The translations under genes and the position numbers were made by a program. Shown one piece after another: positions 1-6,473 of a DNA stretch of 7,711 nt. Each line of letters begins with the position of its first letter. The first letter of the stretch is position 1. The notes under the pieces were generated by a model that was given only the letters and a program-made list of their open reading frames with translations, made no database searches and was not told the origin of the DNA. Where the stretch lies: positions 1 to 7,711 of the forward strand of contig SFMI01000079.1 of NCBI GenBank assembly GCA_004554425.1, in the 5' to 3' direction. This stretch comes from Candidatus Saccharimonadota bacterium (GTDB taxonomy: Bacteria > Eremiobacterota > Xenobia > Xenobiales > Xenobiaceae).

Positions 1-56
1 ACGCTAAGTTGGAAGCTCTTAAGGGTGCCAATATTGAAGTTTACCTCGATGAATAA
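1..56 (+). CDS. C-terminal end of an unidentified upstream protein (partial)
   Basis: A frame open from the left edge reads AKLEALKGANIEVYLDE and then stops with TAA at 54-56. The residues look like ordinary protein and the codons resemble those of the neighbouring genes. Its stop overlaps the ATG of ribF by 8 bases, a typical translationally coupled junction. In many bacteria truB precedes ribF, but seventeen residues are too few to identify the protein, so I give no function. The alternative is that this is a chance open frame and ribF starts further upstream. Confidence 0.45.
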   Translation, partial: AKLEALKGANIEVYLDE

Positions 57-1029
57 TATTTCTGCTCTGGACAATTTCTTTTCAGAGCATAACTTAGGTT
101 CTGAGCCCAGCGCAATTGCTCTGGGTTTTTTTGACGGTGTACATCGCGGCCATGTAGCTTTGCTCAACAAAACTAAAGAGTTAGCGCAAAGCCACAATTT
201 ACGCCCTCTAGTTTTTACTTTTAAAGAGCACCCCAGCTGGCTTTTGACTCCTAATAAAAAGGCAAAATTGCTTTGCACTTTGGAAGAGCGTATCGGTATC
301 ATTAAAAACATGGGGCTGGAGCCGATTGCCGTACCTTTTGATACGACAATCGCTTCTATGGCACCAGCTGATTTTGTTGCCGATATTTTAGTCAATAGGC
401 TTAAGGCAACTCAAGTGGTTGTTGGATATAACTATCATTTTGGGAAGTGCGCTCAAGGCGATGTACATATGTTGCAGCGTTTTGGAGCTGAATTTAATTT
501 TTCTACCGAAGTTGTCGCGCCGTTTTGTATAGACAATGAAATTATCTCCTCAAGCTTATTGCGTCGATTAGTAGAGGAAGGTAATTTGCCAAAAGCTAGC
601 CGCTTATGGGGGCGGCGCTATAAAGTTGGCGGCAAAATTATTCACGGACGCAAAGTAGGACGCACTTTAAATATTCCTACGGCTAATATTGAAGTCGATT
701 CTTATTTAATAAAGCCTCCGCGAGGAGTTTTTGCCGCTATTTGCTCGCTGAAAAATCCGGAAAAGACCAAAGCGGAAGAAAGTTTTTATTTACCAGGGCT
801 AGCCTACTGGGGAAATCGTCCCACTTTCGATTGTGGGCGCGACGTTTTGGAGATTTTTCTTTTAAGTGAGCCTGGACAGTTCGGTCCCGACGAACTTTAT
901 GGCTGGCATTTGGAAGCCGAACTTATCGAAATGGTGCGTGGACAAATACATTTTCCCAACGCTGAAGCTTTTGTAGCTCAAGTGACTAAGGATAAATTAA
1001 AAGTACAAGAAATAGTTAGGCAACTTTGA
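49..1029 (+). CDS. ribF: Bifunctional riboflavin kinase / FMN adenylyltransferase (FAD synthetase) RibF
   Basis: Cytoplasmic enzyme that phosphorylates riboflavin to FMN and adenylates FMN to FAD. From the ATG at 49 it has 326 residues, about the usual size. The N-terminal nucleotidyltransferase domain (about 20-180) shows the HxGH-type motif GFFDGVHRGH at 26-35, VVVGYNYHFGK at 123-133 and the ISSS motif at 166-169. The C-terminal flavokinase domain (about 185-326) shows GRKVGRTLNIPTANI at 200-214, NRPTF at 256-260 and the conserved Glu at 268. An in-frame GTG at 25 would add eight residues. I prefer ATG 49 because it overlaps the stop of the upstream frame and gives a normal N-terminal length before the HxGH motif. 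No FMN riboswitch lies in the window. The gene is cotranscribed with or just upstream of gcvT, 175 bases away. Confidence 0.95.
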   Translation: MNNISALDNFFSEHNLGSEPSAIALGFFDGVHRGHVALLNKTKELAQSHNLRPLVFTFKEHPSWLLTPNKKAKLLCTLEERIGIIKNMGLEPIAVPFDTTIASMAPADFVADILVNRLKATQVVVGYNYHFGKCAQGDVHMLQRFGAEFNFSTEVVAPFCIDNEIISSSLLRRLVEEGNLPKASRLWGRRYKVGGKIIHGRKVGRTLNIPTANIEVDSYLIKPPRGVFAAICSLKNPEKTKAEESFYLPGLAYWGNRPTFDCGRDVLEIFLLSEPGQFGPDELYGWHLEAELIEMVRGQIHFPNAEAFVAQVTKDKLKVQEIVRQL

Positions 1030-1046
1030 GGCGTTGTTGGTCCTTC

Positions 1047-1075
1047 AGGTGGAGGTACTGCGTCTCTGCTTTTTT
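1047..1075 (+). terminator. Weak hairpin plus T6 tract after ribF, possible terminator
   Basis: AGGTGGAG (1047-1054) can pair with CTCTGCTT (1064-1071) through eight pairs, three of them G-U, closing a 9-base loop. Six T residues (1070-1075) overlap the end of the 3' arm. The stem is weak, so this is only a candidate terminator for ribF. Its 3' arm is also complementary to a segment further downstream in the gcvT leader, so the two folds exclude each other. Confidence 0.25.
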
Positions 1076-1192
1076 AGTAGGTTTTTTGTCTGTATTTCTA
1101 GAAAAATGTTGGGCGTGACTTGCATTTTTCTATTGGCAAGTGCAGGCAGAGAGCTTGAAGCGGACGGCCGAATAAATAATGGCCGCGCAGTA
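1056..1192 (+). promoter_or_regulatory. Structured leader of gcvT, candidate three-way-junction cis-regulatory RNA
   Basis: One 14-base strand, TACTGCGTCTCTGC at 1056-1069, is perfectly complementary in two halves. Positions 1056-1062 pair with CGCAGTA at 1186-1192, and 1063-1069 pair with GCAGAGA at 1146-1152, extendable by a G-U and an A-U pair. Between the two 3' arms lies a GC-only hairpin, CGGCC (1165-1169) with GGCCG (1181-1185). Inside the second helix lies ACTTGC (1118-1123) with GCAAGT (1136-1141). The closing stem ends on the first base of the gcvT ribosome binding site. I do not recognise the consensus of a glycine riboswitch or of another known class. The function is inferred from structure and position only. 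I see no convincing sigma-70 promoter here. Confidence 0.4.
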
Positions 1193-1198
1193 AAGGAG
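1192..1198 (+). promoter_or_regulatory. Ribosome binding site that sets the GTG start of gcvT
   Basis: AAAGGAG lies six bases before the GTG at 1205. It decides the start, because the reading frame stays open further upstream to about 1034, where the translated residues do not resemble any part of GcvT. Its first base is also the last base of the closing stem of the folded leader. Confidence 0.85.
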
Positions 1199-1204
1199 CA
1201 TGTT

Positions 1205-2317
1205 GTGGCTAACGAACTTTTGCGCACTCCTCTATATGAGGCTCACCAACGTGACGGAGGCAAAATAGTCGATTTTGCTGGCTGGGAGATGCCTGTAGAA
1301 TATACAGGTATTAAGAGTGAACATTTGGCCGTACGGTCTGAAGTAGGTATTTTTGATCTTACTCACATGGGCGAATTTGAAATTACTGGCCCTGATGCTT
1401 CTGAATTTATTGACGGTTTAATTACTAATGATATACATCGCATGGTTGAAGGACAATGCATGTATACTTGTATGTGCCGAGATAATGGCATGATTATTGA
1501 CGATTTGCTCGTCTACCGCTTTCAAGATACCGCTGAGGGTATTCCTTACTATTGGTTAGTTGTTAATGCCGCCAATTGTGCTAAAGATTACGAGTGGGTA
1601 AAAGCCCATCTTAAAGGTAATGTTCAGCTTAAGAATATCTCTATGGAGACGGCTTTAATTGCCATTCAAGGGCCTAAAGCCCAAACTGTGCTGCAGCCTT
1701 TTACCTCTACAGATTTGGAGCCTTTGGCTTATTACCATTTGACCAGAGGAGACTTCCAAGGTCAGGAAGTGGTTATTTCTCGCACTGGATATACCGGTGA
1801 AGATGGTTTTGAAATTTATGTACCCTGGAATGAAGCTCCCAAAATTTGGGAAGCTTTACGCAAAGAAGGATGCTTGCCTATTGGTTTAGGAGCGCGTGAT
1901 ACTTTGCGTCTTGAAGCTGGATACTCTCTTTACGGTCACGAGATTACCGAAAATACCACTCCGATCAACACATCTTTAGGTTGGGTTGTACGTTTCACAG
2001 ATTGTGACTTTATAGGCAAAGATGTACTTAAAGCTCAAAAAGAGCAGGGAGCTCAGACAGCTATTGTCGGTCTGGTCATGAGAGGCCGGGCTATTCCTCG
2101 CCAAGGACATATTGTGGAAGATGAGCAAGGCCAAGAGGTTGGAGTTGTTACCAGCGGTACTTTTTCTCCCTCATTAGGACGTGGAATTTGTTTAGCTCTG
2201 GTCAAGAGCGCCTACAAGAAAGAGGGCGGAGAACTGAATATCAGAGTGCGTCCCAATCGTCATGAGCCTGCTTTGGTGCAGCGTCCTCCCTTTGTACGTG
2301 GTAGCGTACGTCGTTAA
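1205..2317 (+). CDS. gcvT: Glycine cleavage system T-protein (aminomethyltransferase)
   Basis: Transfers the methylene group from aminomethyl-lipoyl GcvH to tetrahydrofolate, giving 5,10-methylene-THF and ammonia; cytoplasmic. With the GTG start at 1205 it has 370 residues, the normal family length. Visible landmarks are LRTPLYEAH at 6-14, FAGWEMPVEY at 24-33, the IIDDLLVYR segment at 97-105 with the catalytic Asp, TGYTGEDGFEIY at 194-205, GLGARDTLRLEAGYSLYGHE at 227-246 and TSGTFSPSLGRGI near 316-328. Compared with the usual GG before the IIDD motif, this protein has NGM, and a CMYTCMC cysteine cluster (85-91) precedes it. First gene of a gcvT-gcvH-gcvPA-gcvPB-lipM array. A folded leader lies before it and a hairpin region after it, so expression of gcvT and gcvH may be set separately. 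Confidence 0.97.
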   Translation: MANELLRTPLYEAHQRDGGKIVDFAGWEMPVEYTGIKSEHLAVRSEVGIFDLTHMGEFEITGPDASEFIDGLITNDIHRMVEGQCMYTCMCRDNGMIIDDLLVYRFQDTAEGIPYYWLVVNAANCAKDYEWVKAHLKGNVQLKNISMETALIAIQGPKAQTVLQPFTSTDLEPLAYYHLTRGDFQGQEVVISRTGYTGEDGFEIYVPWNEAPKIWEALRKEGCLPIGLGARDTLRLEAGYSLYGHEITENTTPINTSLGWVVRFTDCDFIGKDVLKAQKEQGAQTAIVGLVMRGRAIPRQGHIVEDEQGQEVGVVTSGTFSPSLGRGICLALVKSAYKKEGGELNIRVRPNRHEPALVQRPPFVRGSVRR

Positions 2318-2327
2318 ATTTCTAGAA

Positions 2328-2366
2328 AAAAGGCGGTTTCTTTTTTAGCCGAAGGAGCCGTCTTTT
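2328..2366 (+). terminator. Hairpin after gcvT, possible terminator or attenuator before gcvH
   Basis: AAAAGGCGG (2328-2336) pairs with CCGTCTTTT (2358-2366) over nine pairs, one G-U, around a 21-base loop. The 3' arm ends in a TCTTTT tract. This looks like an intrinsic terminator with an A-tract on its 5' side, though the final U run is short. It competes with a second hairpin, AGCCGAA (2347-2353) with TTCGGTT (2365-2371). A third hairpin, GTCGATT (2384-2390) with AATCGGC (2402-2408), follows before the gcvH ribosome binding site. Because gcvH and the P-protein genes follow on the same strand, readthrough or an internal promoter is expected. Confidence 0.5.
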
Positions 2367-2439
2367 CGGTTTAGCATCTTTCTGTCGATTCTTGGCAGAA
2401 CAATCGGCAAAACTTCTCAACAATTAAGGAGATTCAACT

Positions 2440-2838
2440 ATGATTCCTCAGGATCTTAAATATACCAACGATCATGAATGGGTACGCGTAACCGAAGATA
2501 ACGTGGCTGTAGTAGGCATTACTGATTTCGCTCAGGATCAGTTGGGCGATATCGTCTTTGTTGAAGTTCCCGAAGTGGGCAAATTGTACTCTCAGGGTGA
2601 GTCTTTGGGTACTGTTGAGTCCGTAAAAACTGTGTCTGACATGTATGCCCCTGTTAGTGGTGAAGTTATCGAAGTAAATCCTTGCCTTTGTGAAGACAAT
2701 GATGAATTTACTCCCGAGATCATCAACCAAGAGCCCTTTGGTAAAGGCTGGATAGCTCGCATCAAAATGAATAATCCTGCCGACTTGGATAACCTTTTGG
2801 ATGCTGCCGCTTATAAGAAAATTACGGAGGACGCTTAA
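2440..2838 (+). CDS. gcvH: Glycine cleavage system H-protein (lipoyl carrier)
   Basis: Small soluble carrier whose lipoyl-lysine arm takes the aminomethyl group from the P-protein, presents it to the T-protein and is reoxidised by the L-protein. The 132 residues match the family length. The start shows LKYTNDHEWVRV (6-17), then GITDFAQDQLGDIVFVEVP (26-44). The lipoylation site is ESVKTVSDMYAPVSGEV, with Lys63 as the predicted modified residue. The C-terminal part has PFGKGWIARIK. An AAGGAG box at 2426-2431 stands eight bases before the ATG. The TTG of gcvPA follows directly on its TAA stop, so the two are probably translationally coupled. Lys63 is the likely target of the LipM-like enzyme encoded downstream. 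The long open frame on the opposite strand (2434-2856) is a shadow. Confidence 0.97.
   Translation: MIPQDLKYTNDHEWVRVTEDNVAVVGITDFAQDQLGDIVFVEVPEVGKLYSQGESLGTVESVKTVSDMYAPVSGEVIEVNPCLCEDNDEFTPEIINQEPFGKGWIARIKMNNPADLDNLLDAAAYKKITEDA
2826..2830 (+). promoter_or_regulatory. Ribosome binding site that supports the TTG start of gcvPA
   Basis: GGAGG sits inside the last codons of gcvH, eight bases before TTG 2839. The rare TTG start is supported by this strong box and by the product beginning with MTYTPHTPADIEAMM, which matches the usual N-terminus of the family. Confidence 0.8.
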
Positions 2839-4182
2839 TTGACCTATACTCCCCATACTCCAGCCGATATAGAAGCTATGATGGCTGAAGTTGGCGTCTC
2901 CTCTTGGAAAGAGCTTTTTGCTTCTATTCCAGAGAATTTGCTCTTAAATCGTCCTTTGCAATTACCTGAAGCTTTAAGTGAATACGATTTAATCAATTAC
3001 TTTAAAAGTTTAGCTGATCGCAATTGTGTGTTCAGTGGGGGAAGCTTTTTGGGAGCGGGCGCCTATCGCCACTTTATTCCTTCTATTGTCAATCATATTA
3101 TTTCGCGCTCTGAGTTTTTAACAGCTTACACACCTTATCAAGCTGAAGCTAGTCAGGGCACTTTGCAAACTATTTTTGAGTTTCAAAGCTTAATTTGTCG
3201 TTTAACTGGTCTCGACGTGGCCAACGCTTCTGTCTACGATGGAGGTACCGCCGCTGCCGATGCCATTCTGATGGCTGTAGCTCAGACTCGTCGCAACAAA
3301 GTGCTAATTTCACGCGGTTTACATCCGCAAATTCGCGAAGTTATCGCCACCTATTTGGCTGGCAGTTCTGTGCAAGTAGAAGAAATTCCGCTTGATGCTA
3401 AAACCGGACAAACCAATTTAGGCGAAGTTAGTGCCGATACAGCGGCTGTTTTGATTCAAAATCCCAATTTCTTGGGCATTATTGAAGATGGTCAGGCACT
3501 TTGTCAAAAAGCTCACGCCTCTGGAGCTTTGGCTATTGTAGAAGTGTCTGATCCTGTGTGCTTAGCTTTGTTGCGCTCACCAGGTTCTTACGGCGCTGAT
3601 ATTTGTTGTGGTGATGCCCAGGCTTTGGGTAATCCTGTGGCTTATGGTGGCCCTTACGTTGGTTTCTTAGCTTGTACGAGTAAGCTTATGCGTCGTATTC
3701 CTGGACGCTTGGTTGGTTTAACTGAAGATGCTCAGGGACGCCGTGGTTTTTGCTTAACTTTGCAAGCTCGCGAACAGCATATCCGCCGAGAAAAGGCGTC
3801 TTCCAATATTTGCTCTAACCAGGCGCTGTGCGCTTTAGCTACTACCATTTACTTGAGCCTTCTTGGCCCTGTAGGTTTAAGAAAAGCTGCTGTAAGTTCT
3901 TTGCAAAGTTCCGCCTATTTGAAAGAGCAAGTTGCTAAACTTGACGGCTTTGCGCTGCCTCTTTCTGGCTCCACCTATAATGAATTTGTTTTGCGCTGTC
4001 CGCAAGGCATGGGCGCTAAACTCATGCAATATTTGGCTTGTGAAGGCATACAAGGTGGCTATTTGCTAGAGAAAGACTACCCAGAGCTGGCTGGTTGCGT
4101 GCTTTTATGTTGCACTGAGCTAACCAAAAAAGCGCAAATTGATGAACTCGTCAGCGCTTTGCGCCATGGGAAGGAGGCTTAG
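2839..4182 (+). CDS. gcvPA: Glycine dehydrogenase (decarboxylating) subunit 1, P-protein alpha
   Basis: N-terminal half of the split P-protein. Together with GcvPB it decarboxylates glycine on pyridoxal phosphate and transfers the aminomethyl group to lipoyl-GcvH. It has 447 residues, the usual size of the subunit. Landmarks are the N-terminal TPHTPADIEAMM, the core segment SRSEFLTAYTPYQAEASQGT (89-108), DVANASVYDGGTAAADA (126-142), GNPVAYGGPYVGF (264-276) and the GRLVG/REQHIRREKASSNICSNQAL region (289-330), all typical. Like other alpha subunits it folds as an aminotransferase but lacks the PLP-binding lysine, which is in GcvPB. It contains fifteen cysteines, many in non-conserved places. 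Start is TTG, directly abutting the gcvH stop. The last codons carry the ribosome binding site of gcvPB. Confidence 0.97.
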   Translation: MTYTPHTPADIEAMMAEVGVSSWKELFASIPENLLLNRPLQLPEALSEYDLINYFKSLADRNCVFSGGSFLGAGAYRHFIPSIVNHIISRSEFLTAYTPYQAEASQGTLQTIFEFQSLICRLTGLDVANASVYDGGTAAADAILMAVAQTRRNKVLISRGLHPQIREVIATYLAGSSVQVEEIPLDAKTGQTNLGEVSADTAAVLIQNPNFLGIIEDGQALCQKAHASGALAIVEVSDPVCLALLRSPGSYGADICCGDAQALGNPVAYGGPYVGFLACTSKLMRRIPGRLVGLTEDAQGRRGFCLTLQAREQHIRREKASSNICSNQALCALATTIYLSLLGPVGLRKAAVSSLQSSAYLKEQVAKLDGFALPLSGSTYNEFVLRCPQGMGAKLMQYLACEGIQGGYLLEKDYPELAGCVLLCCTELTKKAQIDELVSALRHGKEA

Positions 4183-4189
4183 CACAAGA

Positions 4190-5629
4190 ATGACTACTAA
4201 GACCTTGTTTGAAAAGTCCCGTACTGGTCGACTTGGCACTATGCCTCCGCAAAGCGATTGTCCTCCAATAAAAGAAGCTGAGCTTATTCCTGCTTCTATG
4301 TTGCGCCAAGAGGCTTTAGAATTGCCGGAACTGTCTGAATTAGACGCTATGCGCCATTTTGTGGGCCTTTCGCAAAAAAATTACTCTGTAGATACGCAAT
4401 TTTATCCTTTGGGTTCTTGCACTATGAAGTACAATCCCAGAGTAAATGAAACTGTGGCTGCTTTGCTTGGTTTTACCGATATTCATCCTTTGACGGATTG
4501 CGAACATGCTCAGGGTGCTTTGCAACTTATGTATGAGTTGCAAGAGAGCTTGGCCGAAATTACTGGCATGGACAGTGTAACTTTGCAACCTTCTGCAGGA
4601 GCGCACGGCGAAGTAACCGCTTTATTTACCATTGCTGCTTATTTCCGCTCTTTGGGGCAAGAGCGCAATATAATTATTGTGCCCGATTCTTCACACGGTA
4701 CCAATCCAGCTTCAGCCGCTTTAGCTGGCTTCGAAGTTGTTACTATCCCTTCGGCAGCTGATGGTTCTGTTGATATTGGAGCTCTCAAAGCTCATATGAG
4801 CCCCCAAGTAGCCGCTTTAATGTTGACTAATCCTAGTACTTTGGGCTTATTTGAAGCCCATATCGAGGAGATATGTCGCATTCTTCATGAAGCTGGGGCG
4901 CTCGTTTACTATGATGGAGCCAATATGAACGCCTTAATGGGCATTGCTCGACCTGGTGATATGGGCTTCGATATGGTGCACCTCAACTTGCACAAAACAT
5001 TTTCCACTCCTCACGGTGGGGGTGGCCCTGGCAGTGGCCCTGTAGGAGCTAAAGGCAAATTAAGTGCCTTTTTGCCAGGCCCTATAGCTGTTAAAAATGA
5101 GCATGGTTTCGCTTTAGAAAAAGCCGAAAAGACTATTGGCCGCGTGCGCATGTTCTGGGGCAATTTCTTAGTATTAGTGAAAGCCTATGCTTATATACGC
5201 TCTTTGGGAGCCGAAGGTTTGCGTCAAGCCAGCCGTTTGGCTGTTTTAGCAGCCAACTATATGCGCGTACGTTTAAAAGGAGCTTATAAGTTGCCTTTTG
5301 ATCGTATTTGCATGCACGAATTTGTACTTTCCGCTTCCGAATTGAAAAAAGCTAAAGGCTTACATGCTTTAGATATTGCCAAGGCTTTGCTTGATAAAGG
5401 ATTCCATGCTCCTACTATTTACTTTCCTCTGATAGTGGAGGAGGCTTTGATGATTGAGCCTACCGAAACTGAAAGCAAAGAAGTTATGGATGATTTTATT
5501 GAAGCTATGCTCGATATCGCAGCTCATGAAAGCGGCGAGAGCTTACATGAAGTACCTAAAAATTTGCCCGTAACTAGGTTGGATGAAACTAAAGCTGCGC
5601 GTAAGCCTATTTTGCAACAGCCTAAATAA
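4190..5629 (+). CDS. gcvPB: Glycine dehydrogenase (decarboxylating) subunit 2, P-protein beta
   Basis: Catalytic PLP-binding half of the split P-protein and partner of GcvPA. From ATG 4190 it has 479 residues, typical of the family. The N-terminus TLFEKSRTGR is characteristic. Further landmarks are YPLGSCTMKYNPRVNE (72-87), LQPSAGAHGE (132-141), DSSHGTNPASAA (166-177) and HLNLHKTFSTPHGGGGPGSG (264-283), in which Lys269 is the predicted Schiff-base lysine, followed by the glycine-rich loop. The C-terminal part has FHAPTIYFPLIVEEALMIEP. The frame extends upstream into gcvPA to 4139, but those residues are not family-like. ATG 4190 follows the gcvPA stop by seven bases. The AAGGAGG box at 4171-4177 is twelve bases upstream, a slightly long spacing. 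Confidence 0.97.
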   Translation: MTTKTLFEKSRTGRLGTMPPQSDCPPIKEAELIPASMLRQEALELPELSELDAMRHFVGLSQKNYSVDTQFYPLGSCTMKYNPRVNETVAALLGFTDIHPLTDCEHAQGALQLMYELQESLAEITGMDSVTLQPSAGAHGEVTALFTIAAYFRSLGQERNIIIVPDSSHGTNPASAALAGFEVVTIPSAADGSVDIGALKAHMSPQVAALMLTNPSTLGLFEAHIEEICRILHEAGALVYYDGANMNALMGIARPGDMGFDMVHLNLHKTFSTPHGGGGPGSGPVGAKGKLSAFLPGPIAVKNEHGFALEKAEKTIGRVRMFWGNFLVLVKAYAYIRSLGAEGLRQASRLAVLAANYMRVRLKGAYKLPFDRICMHEFVLSASELKKAKGLHALDIAKALLDKGFHAPTIYFPLIVEEALMIEPTETESKEVMDDFIEAMLDIAAHESGESLHEVPKNLPVTRLDETKAARKPILQQPK

Positions 5630-5660
5630 ATAGTTTCACTTGGTTTGCAGATCTTTAGAC

Positions 5661-5707
5661 GAAAAGCTCCTTTTCTTGCTTCCTAAAAATGGCAGAGAGG
5701 AGCTTTC
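5661..5707 (+). terminator. Long hairpin between gcvPB and lipM, terminator or processing site
   Basis: AAAGCTCC (5663-5670) pairs perfectly with GGAGCTTT (5699-5706). Inside, TCTTGC can pair with GCAGA with one bulge, which leaves a loop of about twelve bases. The 3' side is followed only by CTTAG, so the U tract is poor for an intrinsic terminator. It may be a partial terminator that lowers lipM expression, an RNA-stabilising 3' end for the gcv message, or both. The lipM ribosome binding site lies eleven bases past the stem. Confidence 0.5.
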
Positions 5708-5736
5708 TTAGTTGAATAAGGGAGCTACTCGACAAC

Positions 5737-6423
5737 ATGGAACAAAACTTTCTAAAAAAATATCCTGCTACTTCTTGGCAGTATATTATTGACGCTCCTT
5801 TAAGTGGAGCTGAAAATATGGCTCGCGATTTAAAACTAATGGAAGAGTGCCAAAGGCCTACTTTACGCCTTTACAGTTGGGCTCAGCCTACTTTAAGTTT
5901 AGGACGCAATCAAAATGATGGTTGGATCGACCATAATTTGTGCTGCGCTTATAATGTGGAAGTAGTGCGCCGTCCTACAGGTGGCCGGGCTCTGCTACAT
6001 ATGCCTGGAGAAATTACCTATGCTGTGATTTTGCCTGAAGTAGACAGCCGCCTCAAAATAGCTCAAGCCTTTGCTGACATTGCTGCTGTTTTAGGCCAAG
6101 CTTTGGCTCAATTGGGCTTGCCGGTGATAGCGGCTGCCTATGGATCCATCCCCAGCGGCGCTTCTCATCCTTCTTGTATGGCCGTAACCGCTCCCGGAGA
6201 AATTACGGCCTTAGGACGCAAATTTGTCGGCAGCGCCCAAGTGCGCCGTAACGGTAAGTTGCTGCAACATGGAGTAATAGTGCGCCGCTATGATGTTGCT
6301 CTTTTGCACAAACTTATTCCCGGAGCAGAGCCCGGCGTCGATTTGTATACTTTAGGATTTACCAAATTGCAACCTGAAGAGGTACAAGCTTCTTTTCAAA
6401 AAGTAATCAATTCGTTGCTCTAG
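5737..6423 (+). CDS. lipM: LipM-like octanoyltransferase / lipoate-protein ligase family enzyme
   Basis: Member of the BPL/LplA/LipB fold. Best read as octanoyl-[acyl carrier protein]:GcvH octanoyltransferase, which starts lipoate synthesis on GcvH. Visible motifs are WQYIIDAPLSGAENMARD (14-31), PTLSLGRNQN (51-60), RRPTGGRALLH (78-88) followed by EITYAVILPE (92-101), Cys147 in HPSCMAV, and GRKFVGSAQVRRNGKLLQHG (160-179) with Lys162. The cysteine followed by GRKxxGSAQxR matches Bacillus LipM, which uses a catalytic Cys. LplA ligases do not need that Cys. At 228 residues it is shorter than LipM (about 280) and LplA (about 330), ending soon after the core domain. An AAGGGAG box (5718-5724) is twelve bases upstream. 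Its place behind gcvH supports GcvH as substrate. A LipL-type amidotransferase or a lipoate ligase remains possible. Confidence 0.8.
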   Translation: MEQNFLKKYPATSWQYIIDAPLSGAENMARDLKLMEECQRPTLRLYSWAQPTLSLGRNQNDGWIDHNLCCAYNVEVVRRPTGGRALLHMPGEITYAVILPEVDSRLKIAQAFADIAAVLGQALAQLGLPVIAAAYGSIPSGASHPSCMAVTAPGEITALGRKFVGSAQVRRNGKLLQHGVIVRRYDVALLHKLIPGAEPGVDLYTLGFTKLQPEEVQASFQKVINSLL

Positions 6424-6473
6424 ACAAGGCAGGCTAGCGCGGCATTATTGCGTAGCTGTTGTATCTTATAAAC

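Noticed and set aside
1047..1075. T-box-like GGTGGAGGTACTGCG followed by a T run
   Set aside because: It deviates from the T-box consensus by an insertion and a substitution. Only 17 bases separate it from the ribF stop, leaving no room for the specifier stem, and gcvT is not a usual tRNA-controlled target.
1030..1204. Glycine riboswitch upstream of gcvT
   Set aside because: The position is right, but I cannot find the conserved GGAGAG and CGCCGAAGGxGCAA core elements or a tandem aptamer arrangement.
1034..1204. N-terminal extension of gcvT to the upstream in-frame start at 1034
   Set aside because: The residues do not match the GcvT family, there is no ribosome binding site, and the DNA is better explained as a folded leader. 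GTG 1205 has a strong ribosome binding site.
2348..2358. GCCGAAGGAGC, resembling a piece of the glycine riboswitch core, before gcvH
   Set aside because: Only this short match is present; the partner GGAGAG element and the aptamer stems are missing, and the bases are explained by the local hairpins.
2434..2856. 140-residue frame antisense to gcvH
   Set aside because: It mirrors a highly conserved gene, has no independent ribosome binding site evidence and shows no recognisable family pattern; the same holds for the minus-strand frames at 1045-1227, 4340-4606 and 7498-7710 and the plus-strand frame at 3195-3395.
4139..4189. Upstream ATG for gcvPB inside gcvPA
   Set aside because: The added residues are the shifted frame of gcvPA and not family-like; ATG 4190 follows a good AAGGAGG box.
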